From Streptomyces griseocarneus (GTDB lineage: Bacteria > Actinomycetota > Actinomycetes > Streptomycetales > Streptomycetaceae): a stretch of 64,000 nt of DNA. Both the position numbers and the translations under genes were made by a program. The stretch spans positions 1 through 64,000 of the forward strand of contig PENC01000027.1 in the NCBI GenBank assembly GCA_003674045.1. Direction: 5' to 3'. Shown here one piece after another: positions 29,116-37,064 of this stretch; position 1 is the stretch's first letter, and each line of letters begins with the position of its first letter. The notes beneath the pieces are model-generated. The model saw only the letters and a program-made list of their open reading frames with translations. It made no database searches and had not been told where the DNA came from.

Positions 29116-29189
29116 CGGGGTGTAGCGCAGCTTGGCAGCGCGCTTCGTTCGGGACGAAGAGGTCGTGGGTTCAAATCCCGCCACCCCGA
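29116..29189 (+). tRNA. tRNA-Pro (anticodon CGG)
   Basis: Acceptor CGGGGTG (29116-29122) pairs with CACCCCG (29182-29188), with discriminator A. The anticodon arm is CTTCG-TTCGGGA-CGAAG, so the anticodon is CGG. The T-arm shows GGGTTCAAATCCC. CCA is not encoded. tRNA-Pro genes are known integration targets of actinobacterial elements such as pSAM2, and an integrase gene lies 345 bp downstream. Confidence 0.95.
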
Positions 29190-29205
29190 CAGGTGAAACA
29201 CCAGG

Positions 29206-29242
29206 TCAAGGGCCTGATCCACTGAGTGGATCAGGCCCTTGA
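29206..29242 (+). terminator. tRNA-Pro terminator hairpin
   Basis: TCAAGGGCCTGATCCA and TGGATCAGGCCCTTGA pair over 16 bp with loop CTGAG, starting 17 bp after the tRNA. Confidence 0.85.
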
Positions 29243-29261
29243 CTCGTTTCTGGGGCGCCTT

Positions 29262-29312
29262 GGGAGAACCGCTGGGAGAAGATCTTGAAATCCTTCTCCC
29301 AGCGGTTCTCCC
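29262..29312. repeat. 20-bp perfect inverted repeat between tRNA-Pro and integrase
   Basis: GGGAGAACCGCTGGGAGAAG (29262-29281) is exactly complementary to CTTCTCCCAGCGGTTCTCCC (29293-29312), with an 11-nt AT-rich spacer. The arms contain internal GGGAGAA direct repeats. It may be an integrase/Xis arm site or a second terminator. Confidence 0.7.
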
Positions 29313-29472
29313 GGCCGCCACTCACCAGCGTTCGCACCCTCGCCCCCACCCCCTCAGCGAGGGTGATGCGCACCACACCCTGGTGGGCATCTGTCATCGG
29401 GCGGCCACGGCACTAGCCTTGCGGGACCCCGCGTCGTCGAGTGCTCCACGCACGATCCATTGAGCAAATGCG

Positions 29473-29508
29473 AAGGGGCCCGGTCCACCGAAGTGGACCG
29501 GGCCCCTT
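29473..29508. terminator. Terminator after the integrase gene
   Basis: AAGGGGCCCGGTCCAC and GTGGACCGGGCCCCTT form a 16-bp stem with loop CGAA, 27 bp beyond the integrase stop. Confidence 0.82.
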
Positions 29509-29534
29509 TCCGCTCGTCCGACGAACCGCCACTG

Positions 29535-31031
29535 CTACTTCTGAAGCAGCCGGTCCAAGACCGCGACCGGAGACCGCGGGCACATCGCGCGCCGCGCGCT
29601 GAGAGATGCCTCCCACTGCTCTGCCAGACCAGCGAGCAGCCTCTCCCGCATGTTGCGCGTCACGTGGGCGTACCGCGCGGATACGGAGCCATCAATGTGC
29701 CCAAGGCGCTCGTCCATGAGCACCTTCTCCGTCCCCAACTCCTCCATCTGCGTCCTGTGCGAATGCCTGAGCCCGTGCGGGGTGAGTCCAGCTGCGACTG
29801 GAACCCAGCAGGCGTCCGCTCTCCCCTGGGAATTACGGCCGCGGACGGGCACGCCCGGCCATGGCTCGGACCGCAGCGGCACCGGCCTTGCTTCCTGCGG
29901 CGCCTTCTTCGGGTACCAGCCGGACACCGCCGGCGTGAACAACCACGTCCCGAATCCGTTCCGGCGCCAATGGTCGGCCTCCTCTCCAGTCCGCTTGTCC
30001 CGTGTGAAGCCGAGTTCTGCGGCAGCCAGCTCGACACGAACCCGGGTCTTCTCCGACACGCGGTCGGGACGGTTGAGAACGTTGGAGACGGTGCCGGTAG
30101 AGACACCAGCTCGGCGGGCGACATCTGCGAGCTTCACGCCAGCGTTCCCAGCTCGCTCGGTGCCCTGCCCGCGAAACGCGTACTTCGCCTCATGGCACGC
30201 ACATGGCTTGGGCTTTCCCCGCGAGATGTGGTCGGACAGCAGTGCCGCCAGCCAGTCCGGTACGTCGATGGTGCGGCGGCTGTCATCCTTCGGCGGGCAG
30301 TCTTCGAACTGACCCGAGTCGAGCTCGTAGAGCTGCCGCTCCACCCGGATGGTGTGTGGCCGGACGAATTTCGTTTGCAGTCCGACGAGCTCGCCCCAGC
30401 GCATCCCCGTGTACATCAAGAGGATGCAGGCCACGAACTCGTCATCGCGGCCCGACAGCAGTGCAGCGCGCTCGGCGATGAGCAGCGCGCCCAGCGGATC
30501 GGTGACAACCTTCTCGGGTCCGCGATCACGGTTCCGCCCCGCCCGTTTCCCTCGTCCTCGCCTCTTCACCGCGGGGTTGGAGGTGATGAGCTCCTCATCA
30601 ACCGCATCCGCCAGGATGAGGTGCAGCGTCGCCCTCCATGTCTTGACGCTGGATCCCGCGTAGACGGCCCTCTCCTTCTTCTCCCACGCGTTGATGTCCG
30701 GGCGGCGAATACTGGCGAGCGGTTTGTCCTCGAATTCGGGGAGTAGGTGCTCCTCGATGTGATGGCGGTAGTTCTGCATGGTGGACGCGGCGAGGTCCTG
30801 GTCCTCGTACCAACCGCGCACGTACTCGCCGAACGTGGTCTGCCCCAACGTCGGGTCACGCCACTGGCCCTTCCGGACCTTGGCCTCTTCCTCGTCCGCA
30901 GCCTGCTTCGCCTTGAGCTTCGTGGGGAATTTGATCACGTCACCGGCGGCGTCCGAGACCGTGCCGTACTTACCCGGTTCGATCTTGTACCGTCCGCGCC
31001 AATAGCCTCCGCGCTTCTCCGCGAATCCCAT
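29535..31031 (-). CDS. int: Tyrosine integrase with an internal LacI-type HTH
   Basis: 498 residues. An N-terminal arm/core-binding region (about 60-150) precedes the catalytic domain: R211 in YTGMRWGEL, K248, H419-x-x-R422 in PHGLRHSH, H445 in LGHIDG and Y454 in SARYAHV, so the full active-site set is present. Between K248 and H419 sits a segment (about 299-346) that matches a LacI-family helix-turn-helix: LADVARRAGVSTGTVSNVLN followed by a VSEKTRVRV hinge-proximal helix. The frame is continuous, so this is an insertion, not a separate gene. It lies 2 bp after xis and next to tRNA-Pro, the expected layout for a pSAM2-like element. The enzyme likely recombines the tRNA 3' end; the extra HTH may bind accessory DNA. 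Confidence 0.92.
   Translation of the reverse strand: MGFAEKRGGYWRGRYKIEPGKYGTVSDAAGDVIKFPTKLKAKQAADEEEAKVRKGQWRDPTLGQTTFGEYVRGWYEDQDLAASTMQNYRHHIEEHLLPEFEDKPLASIRRPDINAWEKKERAVYAGSSVKTWRATLHLILADAVDEELITSNPAVKRRGRGKRAGRNRDRGPEKVVTDPLGALLIAERAALLSGRDDEFVACILLMYTGMRWGELVGLQTKFVRPHTIRVERQLYELDSGQFEDCPPKDDSRRTIDVPDWLAALLSDHISRGKPKPCACHEAKYAFRGQGTERAGNAGVKLADVARRAGVSTGTVSNVLNRPDRVSEKTRVRVELAAAELGFTRDKRTGEEADHWRRNGFGTWLFTPAVSGWYPKKAPQEARPVPLRSEPWPGVPVRGRNSQGRADACWVPVAAGLTPHGLRHSHRTQMEELGTEKVLMDERLGHIDGSVSARYAHVTRNMRERLLAGLAEQWEASLSARRAMCPRSPVAVLDRLLQK
29994..30137 (-). other. LacI-type HTH domain inside the integrase
   Basis: Codons 299-346 of int. The alignment to the LacI DNA-binding head (DVAxxAGVSxxTVSxVLN) covers the whole helix-turn-helix and following helix, ending in AAAELGF. 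The domain falls in the region between the beta-hairpin lysine and the HxxR motif of the tyrosine recombinase fold. Confidence 0.85.
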
Positions 31032-31033
31032 GG

Positions 31034-31468
31034 CTACGCCTCCACCCGACGGTGGGGAGAATCCGTCTGCTCGGACTGGAGTGCTCGGCGTGGGGACCGG
31101 GCCCTCAGCCTTCCTTCGAGCTCAGGGCTGCGCGGCTTGCGTGCCCGTGCCATCACGCCCCCGGAAGCCGATTGGCCCGGCTGGAGAGGGCGCTCCTCGA
31201 AGAGGTCGATGACCTCGGCCACGTGCTCGATGGTGAAGCGGTAGGCCCCACCGACCCGCGTGAACGGGACGCGTCGGCGGCGCGCCTGTTCCTTCAGCCA
31301 CCACTCGGAGCAGCCAAGGGCCTTGGCGATCTCGGTCGGGCGGAAGAGGTGAGGCAACTCGTCGGAGGGGTCGACCCGCTTGATGTTGGTGAGCCTGGCG
31401 ACGCACCGTCGGCGTTCGGCAGCCCTCAATGGGGCACCCCGCAGACGGCGAGCGTGGGTGTGGTGCAT
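31034..31468 (-). CDS. xis: Excisionase-like MerR/HTH_17 protein
   Basis: 144 residues. The middle (about 40-92) is a short winged-helix of the excisionase type: PTEIAKALGCSEWWLKEQAR followed by VPFTRVGGAYRFT and a helix. Both ends are basic and low in structure. The stop lies 2 bp before the int start, so the two are co-transcribed; such proteins direct excision by bending the attachment site. Confidence 0.78.
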   Translation of the reverse strand: MHHTHARRLRGAPLRAAERRRCVARLTNIKRVDPSDELPHLFRPTEIAKALGCSEWWLKEQARRRRVPFTRVGGAYRFTIEHVAEVIDLFEERPLQPGQSASGGVMARARKPRSPELEGRLRARSPRRALQSEQTDSPHRRVEA

Positions 31469-31566
31469 CCTGGTGGCACTCCTGTCTCCTCGCAGGGATG
31501 GGAGACCGGGGCAGCAGACTTCTTTGACGGGACGCTCGCTGCCCCGGACTGCGGAGTAGGGAGCCG

Positions 31567-31926
31567 TTAGGAGGCACGGCTCCAGGCCAGATATTCCTGG
31601 CGGACGTAGTCGCGGTAGTCCTGGCTGGTCACGAGCTCGGATGCCCTGAGGCTGAGTCCGCGGTGCTCGATGTCGTGCTCGACGAGCTCGTACGCGGCGA
31701 AGAGCGCGTTCTCCACCAGCTTGGTGATGGTGTCCGGGACGGACTGGTGGGCCGCTCCCCGCAGAGCGATGCGGTCGCAGAGGGCGGCGTTGCGCAGGAG
31801 GATCTCACGCTTCTCCTCGGCCTCACGCAGGCGCCCGGGGCCGGTCACCCAGGAGATCTCCGAGAGGATGTCCGGAGCGTTCGCGTACACGGTGTCCGGG
31901 TCGAGATCGCGCGGTCCAGTGGTCAC
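31567..31926 (-). CDS. Hypothetical protein, helical
   Basis: 119 residues from GTG 31926, with GGAGAA three bases upstream (six from the centre). The sequence is mostly amphipathic helix (REAEEKREILLRNAALCDR; ITKLVENALFAAYELVEHD) and includes DYRDYVRQEYLAW near the C-terminus. No family is recognised. It is upstream of xis on the same strand and may be part of the element or a host gene. Confidence 0.6.
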   Translation of the reverse strand: MTTGPRDLDPDTVYANAPDILSEISWVTGPGRLREAEEKREILLRNAALCDRIALRGAAHQSVPDTITKLVENALFAAYELVEHDIEHRGLSLRASELVTSQDYRDYVRQEYLAWSRAS

Positions 31927-32053
31927 TACTTCTCCTCGAAGGCGTGGTGCTGACGGCGGAGGGCGGGCGGGAGTTGCAGGGTCGGCTTCTGCTGAGCTGC
32001 CCGAACCCCGGCACGGCCCCGGTCCTCTTGGCACGAGGCCGCGCGGGGGATCG

Positions 32054-32221
32054 TCAGCCGGCGGTCCGGGCGGCTTCGTCGCCCGCACCTGCGGCCCGGA
32101 GCAGCAACGCGCGAAGGTCACTTCCGACGAGGGTGGCGAGACGCTGGTCGATCGCCGCCCAGGAGGCAGGGTCGATGGCCATGAGCGCGGCAATGGCTGT
32201 TGGCCCTTTGCCGCGTTCCAT
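32054..32221 (-). CDS. Small hypothetical helical protein
   Basis: 55 residues, beginning MERGKGPTAIAALMAID and continuing AIDQRLATLVGSDLRALLL. Codon positions show strong third-base G+C bias and the frame is closed by a TGA just upstream of the ATG. It lies about 130 bp upstream of the other small helical gene on the same strand. No clear ribosome site; no family recognised. Confidence 0.5.
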   Translation of the reverse strand: MERGKGPTAIAALMAIDPASWAAIDQRLATLVGSDLRALLLRAAGAGDEAARTAG

Positions 32222-32436
32222 GGCAGATCTTGTTCATCGAAGGAAATGTTCCAGCAATGCTGTGGAAATAGAAGACCGGGATATCTGATCAGCAAATGGG
32301 CAATTGCGCTGCGGGTGCGCGCCCGTTCCGCCGGTACGATCAACTCCATGCCGCGACAGGCCCCCGACGACGTCACCCCGCTCAGCGGGAGTGGCATACC
32401 CCTTTACGGATCTTCGGGTAGAATTAACGCTTTTTC

Positions 32437-32492
32437 GGGCAGCGGGCAGCGGGCAGCGGGCAGCGGGCAGCGGGCAGCGGGCAGCAGGCAGC
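32437..32492 (+). repeat. Heptanucleotide tandem repeat (GGGCAGC)7 plus one variant
   Basis: Seven exact copies of GGGCAGC (32437-32485) are followed by AGGCAGC (32486-32492) and AGGCTGT. The tract lies 12 bp after a TAGAAT hexamer (32419-32424) that could be a -10 element, and directly before the GTG at 32498. A 7-bp unit changes reading frame with each gain or loss. Confidence 0.95.
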
Positions 32493-32497
32493 AGGCT

Positions 32498-34192
32498 GTG
32501 CTGCTCGCTGTTCGGTCGGCGGGGGCGCTGCACCGGCTGCTCGATGTGCTGCCCGTCTTCGAAGGTGACGAGCGCATCCGCGTCCGGTTCACGCTGGTTC
32601 CGGGGTCGGCGTTCGACGCGGATGCCTTCGCGGCCCTGGAACGGGCCGGAGCTCGTACCGTCAGCTGGGAGCAGGCGTGCGAGCAGGAGCACGATCTGAT
32701 CCTGTCCTCGAGCCCGAAGGGGCCGTTGCGGGTGCTTTCCGGGCCCCGGGTGCTGCTTCCGCACGGCGCCGGATTCAACAAGACCGTCAGGGGCGAGGGT
32801 TCGCCGGAACTGCCGTCCGGCCTCGATCCGCACTATCTGCTCGTCGACGGCGAGCCCTGGGCCGCGCTCCACGCGCTGGCGCACGGGGAACAGCTCGACC
32901 GCCTCGCCGAGTTCTGCCCTCCGGCCGCCACCCGGGCGACCGTGGTGGGTGATCCGACCCTGGACCGGCTGCTCGGCTCACTCGGCCACCGGGAGACCTA
33001 CCGTGCCGCTCTGGGCACGGGGGAGCGTCGGCTCGTCGTGGTCACGTCCACATGGGGGCAGGAGTCGCTGTTCGAACGGCGGCCCGAGCTGCCGGGTGAG
33101 CTCATCGGCGGACTCCCGCACGACGAGTACCAGCTCGCCCTCGTCCTCCACCCCAACGAGCACAGCAGGACCGGCCCGTTCGACCTCTCCCGCCAGTTCG
33201 CTCCCGCCCTCGCCGCGGGTATGGCCCTGGCCAGGCCGTACGAGGAATGGGCCGCCCTCCTCGTCGCGGCCGACGCCGTGGTCACCGACCACGGGTCCAC
33301 CGCCCTCTACGCGGCCGCGCTCGGCAGGCCGGTCGTCGGCGCGTACGACGGCGGGAGCGAGTTGCTCCCCGCCAGTCCCATGGCCCGGATGCTCACCCAG
33401 GTGCCCCAGCTGACCAAGGCCGCCGACCTGGCGCACGTCCTTCCGGCGGCCGGGGCCCACGACACCCGGGAGTTCGCCGACGCGGCCTTCGACCGGCCCG
33501 GCGAGGCCCTGCCGCGGCTCCGGTCCGAGCTCTACCGGCTGCTGGGGCTGGAGCCGAGGGACGTCGTGGTGGCTCCGCATCCGCTCCCCCGCCCGGCCGC
33601 GCCCCGGCGCCCGACGGCCTTCGCGGTCCGGGCCGAGGTGGCCGGGCAGCGGGTCGGGATATCCCGCTTCCCGCCGTTCACCTCCGAGGCGGTGCACCAC
33701 ATGGCGGCCGAGCACCCCGAAGCAGGCCGGCGCCAGGTGCAGAGCGCGGCGGTGCTGTGGCGCCGTGCGCGCTCCGCCTCGCCCACGCCGCACACCAGCA
33801 CCTGGACAGCGGCCGGTTGGACCGCTCGCATGCTCGACGAGGCCCCCGGCTGCGGTACCGCCGCCGTGGTCCTCTCCCCGGAACGGTGCCTGATCCGGAG
33901 CCGGTCGGCGGGACTGCTCAGCGTCCGCGTCGAGGCGCACAGGGCCGATGGCCGTGTCCTGCGCACCGATCCGGCGGCGGCGGTGTCGGCCGTGCACGCC
34001 TGGCTCGGCGCCTCCCCGCAGAGGACCGCCTCCCCGCAGGGGCCCGCCTCCCCTGGGACGAGTGCCTCCTCGCACAGCAGCGCCTCCCCGCAGAGGACAC
34101 TGCCGGTATCGCTCGTCTGCGACATCGGCCCTCTCACCGTACGTGTCGAACTGGCCCCGGCCGACGAGGCGGACCTCTCCTACGAGCTCTGA
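32498..34192 (+). CDS. Glycosyltransferase/CDP-glycerol-transferase-like protein
   Basis: 564 residues from GTG 32498. The first about 350 residues look like a GT-B or UDP-GlcNAc-2-epimerase-like fold: LHPNEHS (about 222-228), then DAVVTDHGSTALYAAALGRPVVGAY (start near 258) containing the DHGSTA nucleotide-site loop seen in CDP-glycerol glycerophosphotransferases. The name translation initiation factor 2 used for relatives is not supported. The C-terminal part is unassigned and has five 6-residue repeats of the ASPQRT type. An upstream ATG at 32348 is in frame but would encode the heptamer tract and an AT-rich stretch with poor codon use, so I prefer the GTG. It overlaps the STAND gene by 13 bp at the 3' end. 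Confidence 0.65.
   Translation: MLLAVRSAGALHRLLDVLPVFEGDERIRVRFTLVPGSAFDADAFAALERAGARTVSWEQACEQEHDLILSSSPKGPLRVLSGPRVLLPHGAGFNKTVRGEGSPELPSGLDPHYLLVDGEPWAALHALAHGEQLDRLAEFCPPAATRATVVGDPTLDRLLGSLGHRETYRAALGTGERRLVVVTSTWGQESLFERRPELPGELIGGLPHDEYQLALVLHPNEHSRTGPFDLSRQFAPALAAGMALARPYEEWAALLVAADAVVTDHGSTALYAAALGRPVVGAYDGGSELLPASPMARMLTQVPQLTKAADLAHVLPAAGAHDTREFADAAFDRPGEALPRLRSELYRLLGLEPRDVVVAPHPLPRPAAPRRPTAFAVRAEVAGQRVGISRFPPFTSEAVHHMAAEHPEAGRRQVQSAAVLWRRARSASPTPHTSTWTAAGWTARMLDEAPGCGTAAVVLSPERCLIRSRSAGLLSVRVEAHRADGRVLRTDPAAAVSAVHAWLGASPQRTASPQGPASPGTSASSHSSASPQRTLPVSLVCDIGPLTVRVELAPADEADLSYEL
34010..34099 (+). repeat. Five 18-bp coding tandem repeats
   Basis: Units start GCCTCCCCGCAG at 34010, 34028, 34046, 34064 and 34082, encoding ASPQRT, ASPQGP, ASPGTS, ASSHSS and ASPQRT. 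Being multiples of 3, length changes would stay in frame and only alter the linker. Confidence 0.9.
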
Positions 34193-36270
34193 CCGCCGCC
34201 GGGCACACCGCCGGAGCGTTCGGCCAGCAGGTGCGCCGCCTTCCGGTGTCCCTCCGCCTCACTGGTTTCCCCCAGGTCGTCGGCCAAGGCGGCCAGTTCG
34301 TTCAGGACGCGCGCCTCGTCGAACGTCGAGCCCCGCTCGCGGGAGTGCGCCAGGGCCGCGCGTACGAGTTCGCCCGCTTCCGCCAGGTGCCCGGCGCGCC
34401 GCAGGGCGCGGCCGAGTTCGAAGCCGGTCCGTGATGTCATGCGCTCGCGGTCCTGTTCGCGCGCCATGCCGTGTGCCTTGTCCAGCAGGGCGACCGCGCG
34501 GGCGGGGTCGCCCTGGTTGAGGGCGGTGCGGCCCAGCAGGTAGGTCTGGAGCAACACGCCGTAGGCGTTGCCGATCGCTTCGTGGACCTGCCTGGAGGCT
34601 TCGAAATCGGCGGCCGCCCCGCCCCAGTCCTCCTGGGCGGACTTCAGCAGGCCGTGGAACTCCAGTACCGATGCCCGCAGTTTGCGCTCCTGCGGCGTCT
34701 CGCCCAGTGCCTGGGAAGCACTCAGCGCCTGTCGCAGCTGTTCGGCGGCTTCGTCGTACTGCTGTTGCTCCCACAAGGGCCTGGCCAGCTGGCAGCGCAT
34801 GCGGATCATCGACGGCAGGTGCTCCTGCCGGTCGGCGGCTGCCGCGCCCATGCGGAAGGCGTCCATGACGTCCGCGTAGTGCGGGTGGTCGAGGAAGTGC
34901 GTCCACAGGGGTTCGCACAGGGCCCAGGCGTGCTCGTAGAGCTCGCTCTCGAAAGCCAGCCGGACGCAGCCGTACAGGGCGAGCCGGTGCGCTTCCAGCC
35001 ACTTCAGGGCTTCCGCCTTCCCTGTGAACGTGACGTCGGGGACGTCACCGACCGGCGCGTCGGGGCCTGCGAAGGTCATGCGCGGGCCGGCGGCCAGCAG
35101 GTCCGCCCGGGCGGACTGGCGCCTGTACCAGAGGACCAGCCGCAGACGGGCGTCCGCACGGTCCGCTCCTGCGGGGTCGGCCCGGCCCGCGCGGCGTTCG
35201 GCATGGCCGCGCAGCAGGTCGTGCATCCGGTGTCCCTCGGGACGGCTCTCCAGCAGGCCCGCCGTTTCGAGCTCCTCCAGCGCGTCCTCGGCGGTCAGGA
35301 GACCGCTGCCGAGGAGCGCGGCGGCGGGCGGGGCCGTGACGACGGGAGCGGGGTGCTGCGGCAGGAGGCGGTAGAGCCGGGCGGCGTCCTGTCCCAGCCC
35401 CGCGTACGCGGCGTCCCAGACTGCCTCGACCATGGGGATGCCCTTCTCGTGCAGCTCGGCCGTGAGCTCGGTGACCAGGCGGGACAGGCTGCGTCTGCGG
35501 TACTTGCGGACCCACTGGCCCGCCACCTGGAGCGCGGCGGGCAGCCCGCCGCAGCCGCGGGCGAGCTCCGACGCGGCGGCCGGCTCCGCCGCGAGCCGCG
35601 GGTCGTCCACGATGTGGCCGAGCAGCCGTACCGCGTCGTCCACGGCCAGCGGGTTCACGGGGATCTCCACGGAGGCCACGCCGCCGAGGTCGTGGAGCAG
35701 CCCCTGGCTCGTCACGATGACCAGGCTCCCGGCGGACGCCGGGAGCAGCGGTACGACTTCCGCGCCGGAGCGGGCGTTGTCGACGACCACGATGAGACGC
35801 CGGCTCCGGGTGCGGGTCCAGGTCCAGTACTGCTTCGAGCGACCGGCGAAGGACCGCTCCAGCCAGTCCTGCGAGACGCCCAGGCCGGTGAGCAGGTGGC
35901 CGAGAGCGTCCGCCACCTCCACGACTCCGTCCACGCGCAGATCGTCGAGGTCGACGTACAGCACCCCGTCGGGATATCTGTCGCTGAGGCCGCACGCGAC
36001 GTGGAAGCCCAGGGCCGTCTTGCCGATCCCGCCGATCCCGTTCAGCGCCACCACGAGCGGACCGGCGTGCTGCGCGTGGCTCTCGGCCGCTCGCGCGATG
36101 CGCGCCTGCTCGTGGTGCCGGTTCGCGAAGTACGCCAGAGCAGGCGGCAACTGGCACGGAACCGGTGGGGCCGAAGGGGCCGTTCCGTGCACATGCAGAT
36201 GCTCGACGCGACCGGCCTGGACCACCGTGTCCGCCCGCCCGCTCATGCTGTTGTACGTCCCCTCGGCCAT
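34180..36270 (-). CDS. STAND-class NB-ARC ATPase with TPR tail
   Basis: 696 residues. A short leader contains SGRADTVVQAGRVEHLHVHG (about 10-29). The NB-ARC/AP-ATPase domain follows: Walker A GIGGIGKT (78-85), Walker B RRLIVVVDN (157-165) and the GLPAAL motif (242-247), then a winged-helix-like region and HRMHDLLRGHA (about 346-356). From about 420 to 680 the protein is helical with tetratricopeptide-like repeats. STAND ATPases act as switchable sensors; in bacteria they work as transcription regulators or in conflict systems. No effector domain is recognisable. It is divergent from the small gene at 36551, which carries a similar VVQ-G motif. It overlaps the 3' end of the preceding gene. Confidence 0.82.
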   Translation of the reverse strand: MAEGTYNSMSGRADTVVQAGRVEHLHVHGTAPSAPPVPCQLPPALAYFANRHHEQARIARAAESHAQHAGPLVVALNGIGGIGKTALGFHVACGLSDRYPDGVLYVDLDDLRVDGVVEVADALGHLLTGLGVSQDWLERSFAGRSKQYWTWTRTRSRRLIVVVDNARSGAEVVPLLPASAGSLVIVTSQGLLHDLGGVASVEIPVNPLAVDDAVRLLGHIVDDPRLAAEPAAASELARGCGGLPAALQVAGQWVRKYRRRSLSRLVTELTAELHEKGIPMVEAVWDAAYAGLGQDAARLYRLLPQHPAPVVTAPPAAALLGSGLLTAEDALEELETAGLLESRPEGHRMHDLLRGHAERRAGRADPAGADRADARLRLVLWYRRQSARADLLAAGPRMTFAGPDAPVGDVPDVTFTGKAEALKWLEAHRLALYGCVRLAFESELYEHAWALCEPLWTHFLDHPHYADVMDAFRMGAAAADRQEHLPSMIRMRCQLARPLWEQQQYDEAAEQLRQALSASQALGETPQERKLRASVLEFHGLLKSAQEDWGGAAADFEASRQVHEAIGNAYGVLLQTYLLGRTALNQGDPARAVALLDKAHGMAREQDRERMTSRTGFELGRALRRAGHLAEAGELVRAALAHSRERGSTFDEARVLNELAALADDLGETSEAEGHRKAAHLLAERSGGVPGGGQSS

Positions 36271-36550
36271 TCCCCAACAGTACGGTCTGCGGTGCCGCGT
36301 GACGGGGTGATACCTGTAGGTTCGCGACGGGACGTCGCAGCTTCTCGGAAAGGCTTTCGCGCGCGGCGGCCGGACGGAGCGGAATGCCGCCTCGCGGAAC
36401 GGGAGTTGACGACGCCCGGCCGCGCTGCCGCAGGTTTCACGTGAAACAGGGCCGCATATGCGAGGAAGTCCGGGAATCCCGAATCAGCTGTCCCGCCGCC
36501 CGGGCCGCTTCTATCGTGTGACCATCGCAGACAACCCAGGGAGTGCACCC

Positions 36551-37000
36551 ATGGATCCGATCTCGGCAGCCGCCCTCGCGGCGCTGGCCGGAGGCGTCGG
36601 CGGGGAAGCCGGACGACAGGCGTGGCAGGGGCTCTCCGCCCTCGTCCGGCGCCCCTTCGGCCGACGCGCAGGGACTCAGGACGGGACCGACGACCTCGCC
36701 GTGAGCTCCGGTCTGCCCGAGCTCACCGCCCTGGAGGGCGCCCCGGAAGACCAGATGCGAGCCCAGGCGCTGGCCACGGCGCTGGGCGTCCGAGCGGCCC
36801 TGGACGCCGAATTCCGGGAGCTCGTCATGGAGTGGTGGCGGCAGGCCCAGACGGTCGGCGCCACCGACACCGTCCACAACACCGCTCACGAAGTCCACAA
36901 CGACATCAGCGGCGGCACGCAGCAAACGGTGGTCCAGGGCGGGAACTTCTCCCACCTCACGTTCAACGCCTCCCCCGGCAGCACTCCCCCGATGGGCTGA
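36551..37000 (+). CDS. Small protein with C-terminal VVQ-G beta motif, STAND partner candidate
   Basis: 149 residues beginning MDPISAAALAALAGG, with GGGAG eight bases upstream. The N-terminus is a Gly/Ala-rich helix, residues 65-102 are helical, and 117-137 read NDISGGTQQTVVQGG then NFSHLTF. This last motif parallels SGRADTVVQAGRVEHLHVHG near the N-terminus of the divergent STAND ATPase: both have a small-residue turn, VVQ-G, then an alternating aromatic/hydrophobic strand. Such motifs recur in Streptomyces STAND/TPR proteins. A physical partnership is inference. Confidence 0.65.
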   Translation: MDPISAAALAALAGGVGGEAGRQAWQGLSALVRRPFGRRAGTQDGTDDLAVSSGLPELTALEGAPEDQMRAQALATALGVRAALDAEFRELVMEWWRQAQTVGATDTVHNTAHEVHNDISGGTQQTVVQGGNFSHLTFNASPGSTPPMG

Positions 37001-37064
37001 GCGCTAAGCGCTTCGCTGGAAGTGCCGCGATGGGTCGTCGGTCGGCTGCGGCGCCGTCGTGGCC

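Noticed and set aside
29994..30137. Separate LacI-family regulator gene
   Set aside because: The HTH is in frame inside the integrase with no start, stop or sugar-binding domain of its own.
32437..32492. Tandem heptamers as a CRISPR-like array
   Set aside because: The units are contiguous with no spacers and there are no cas genes.
32498..34192. Translation initiation factor 2
   Set aside because: No GTPase motifs are present; the sequence fits a GT-B/CDP-glycerol-transferase-like fold better.
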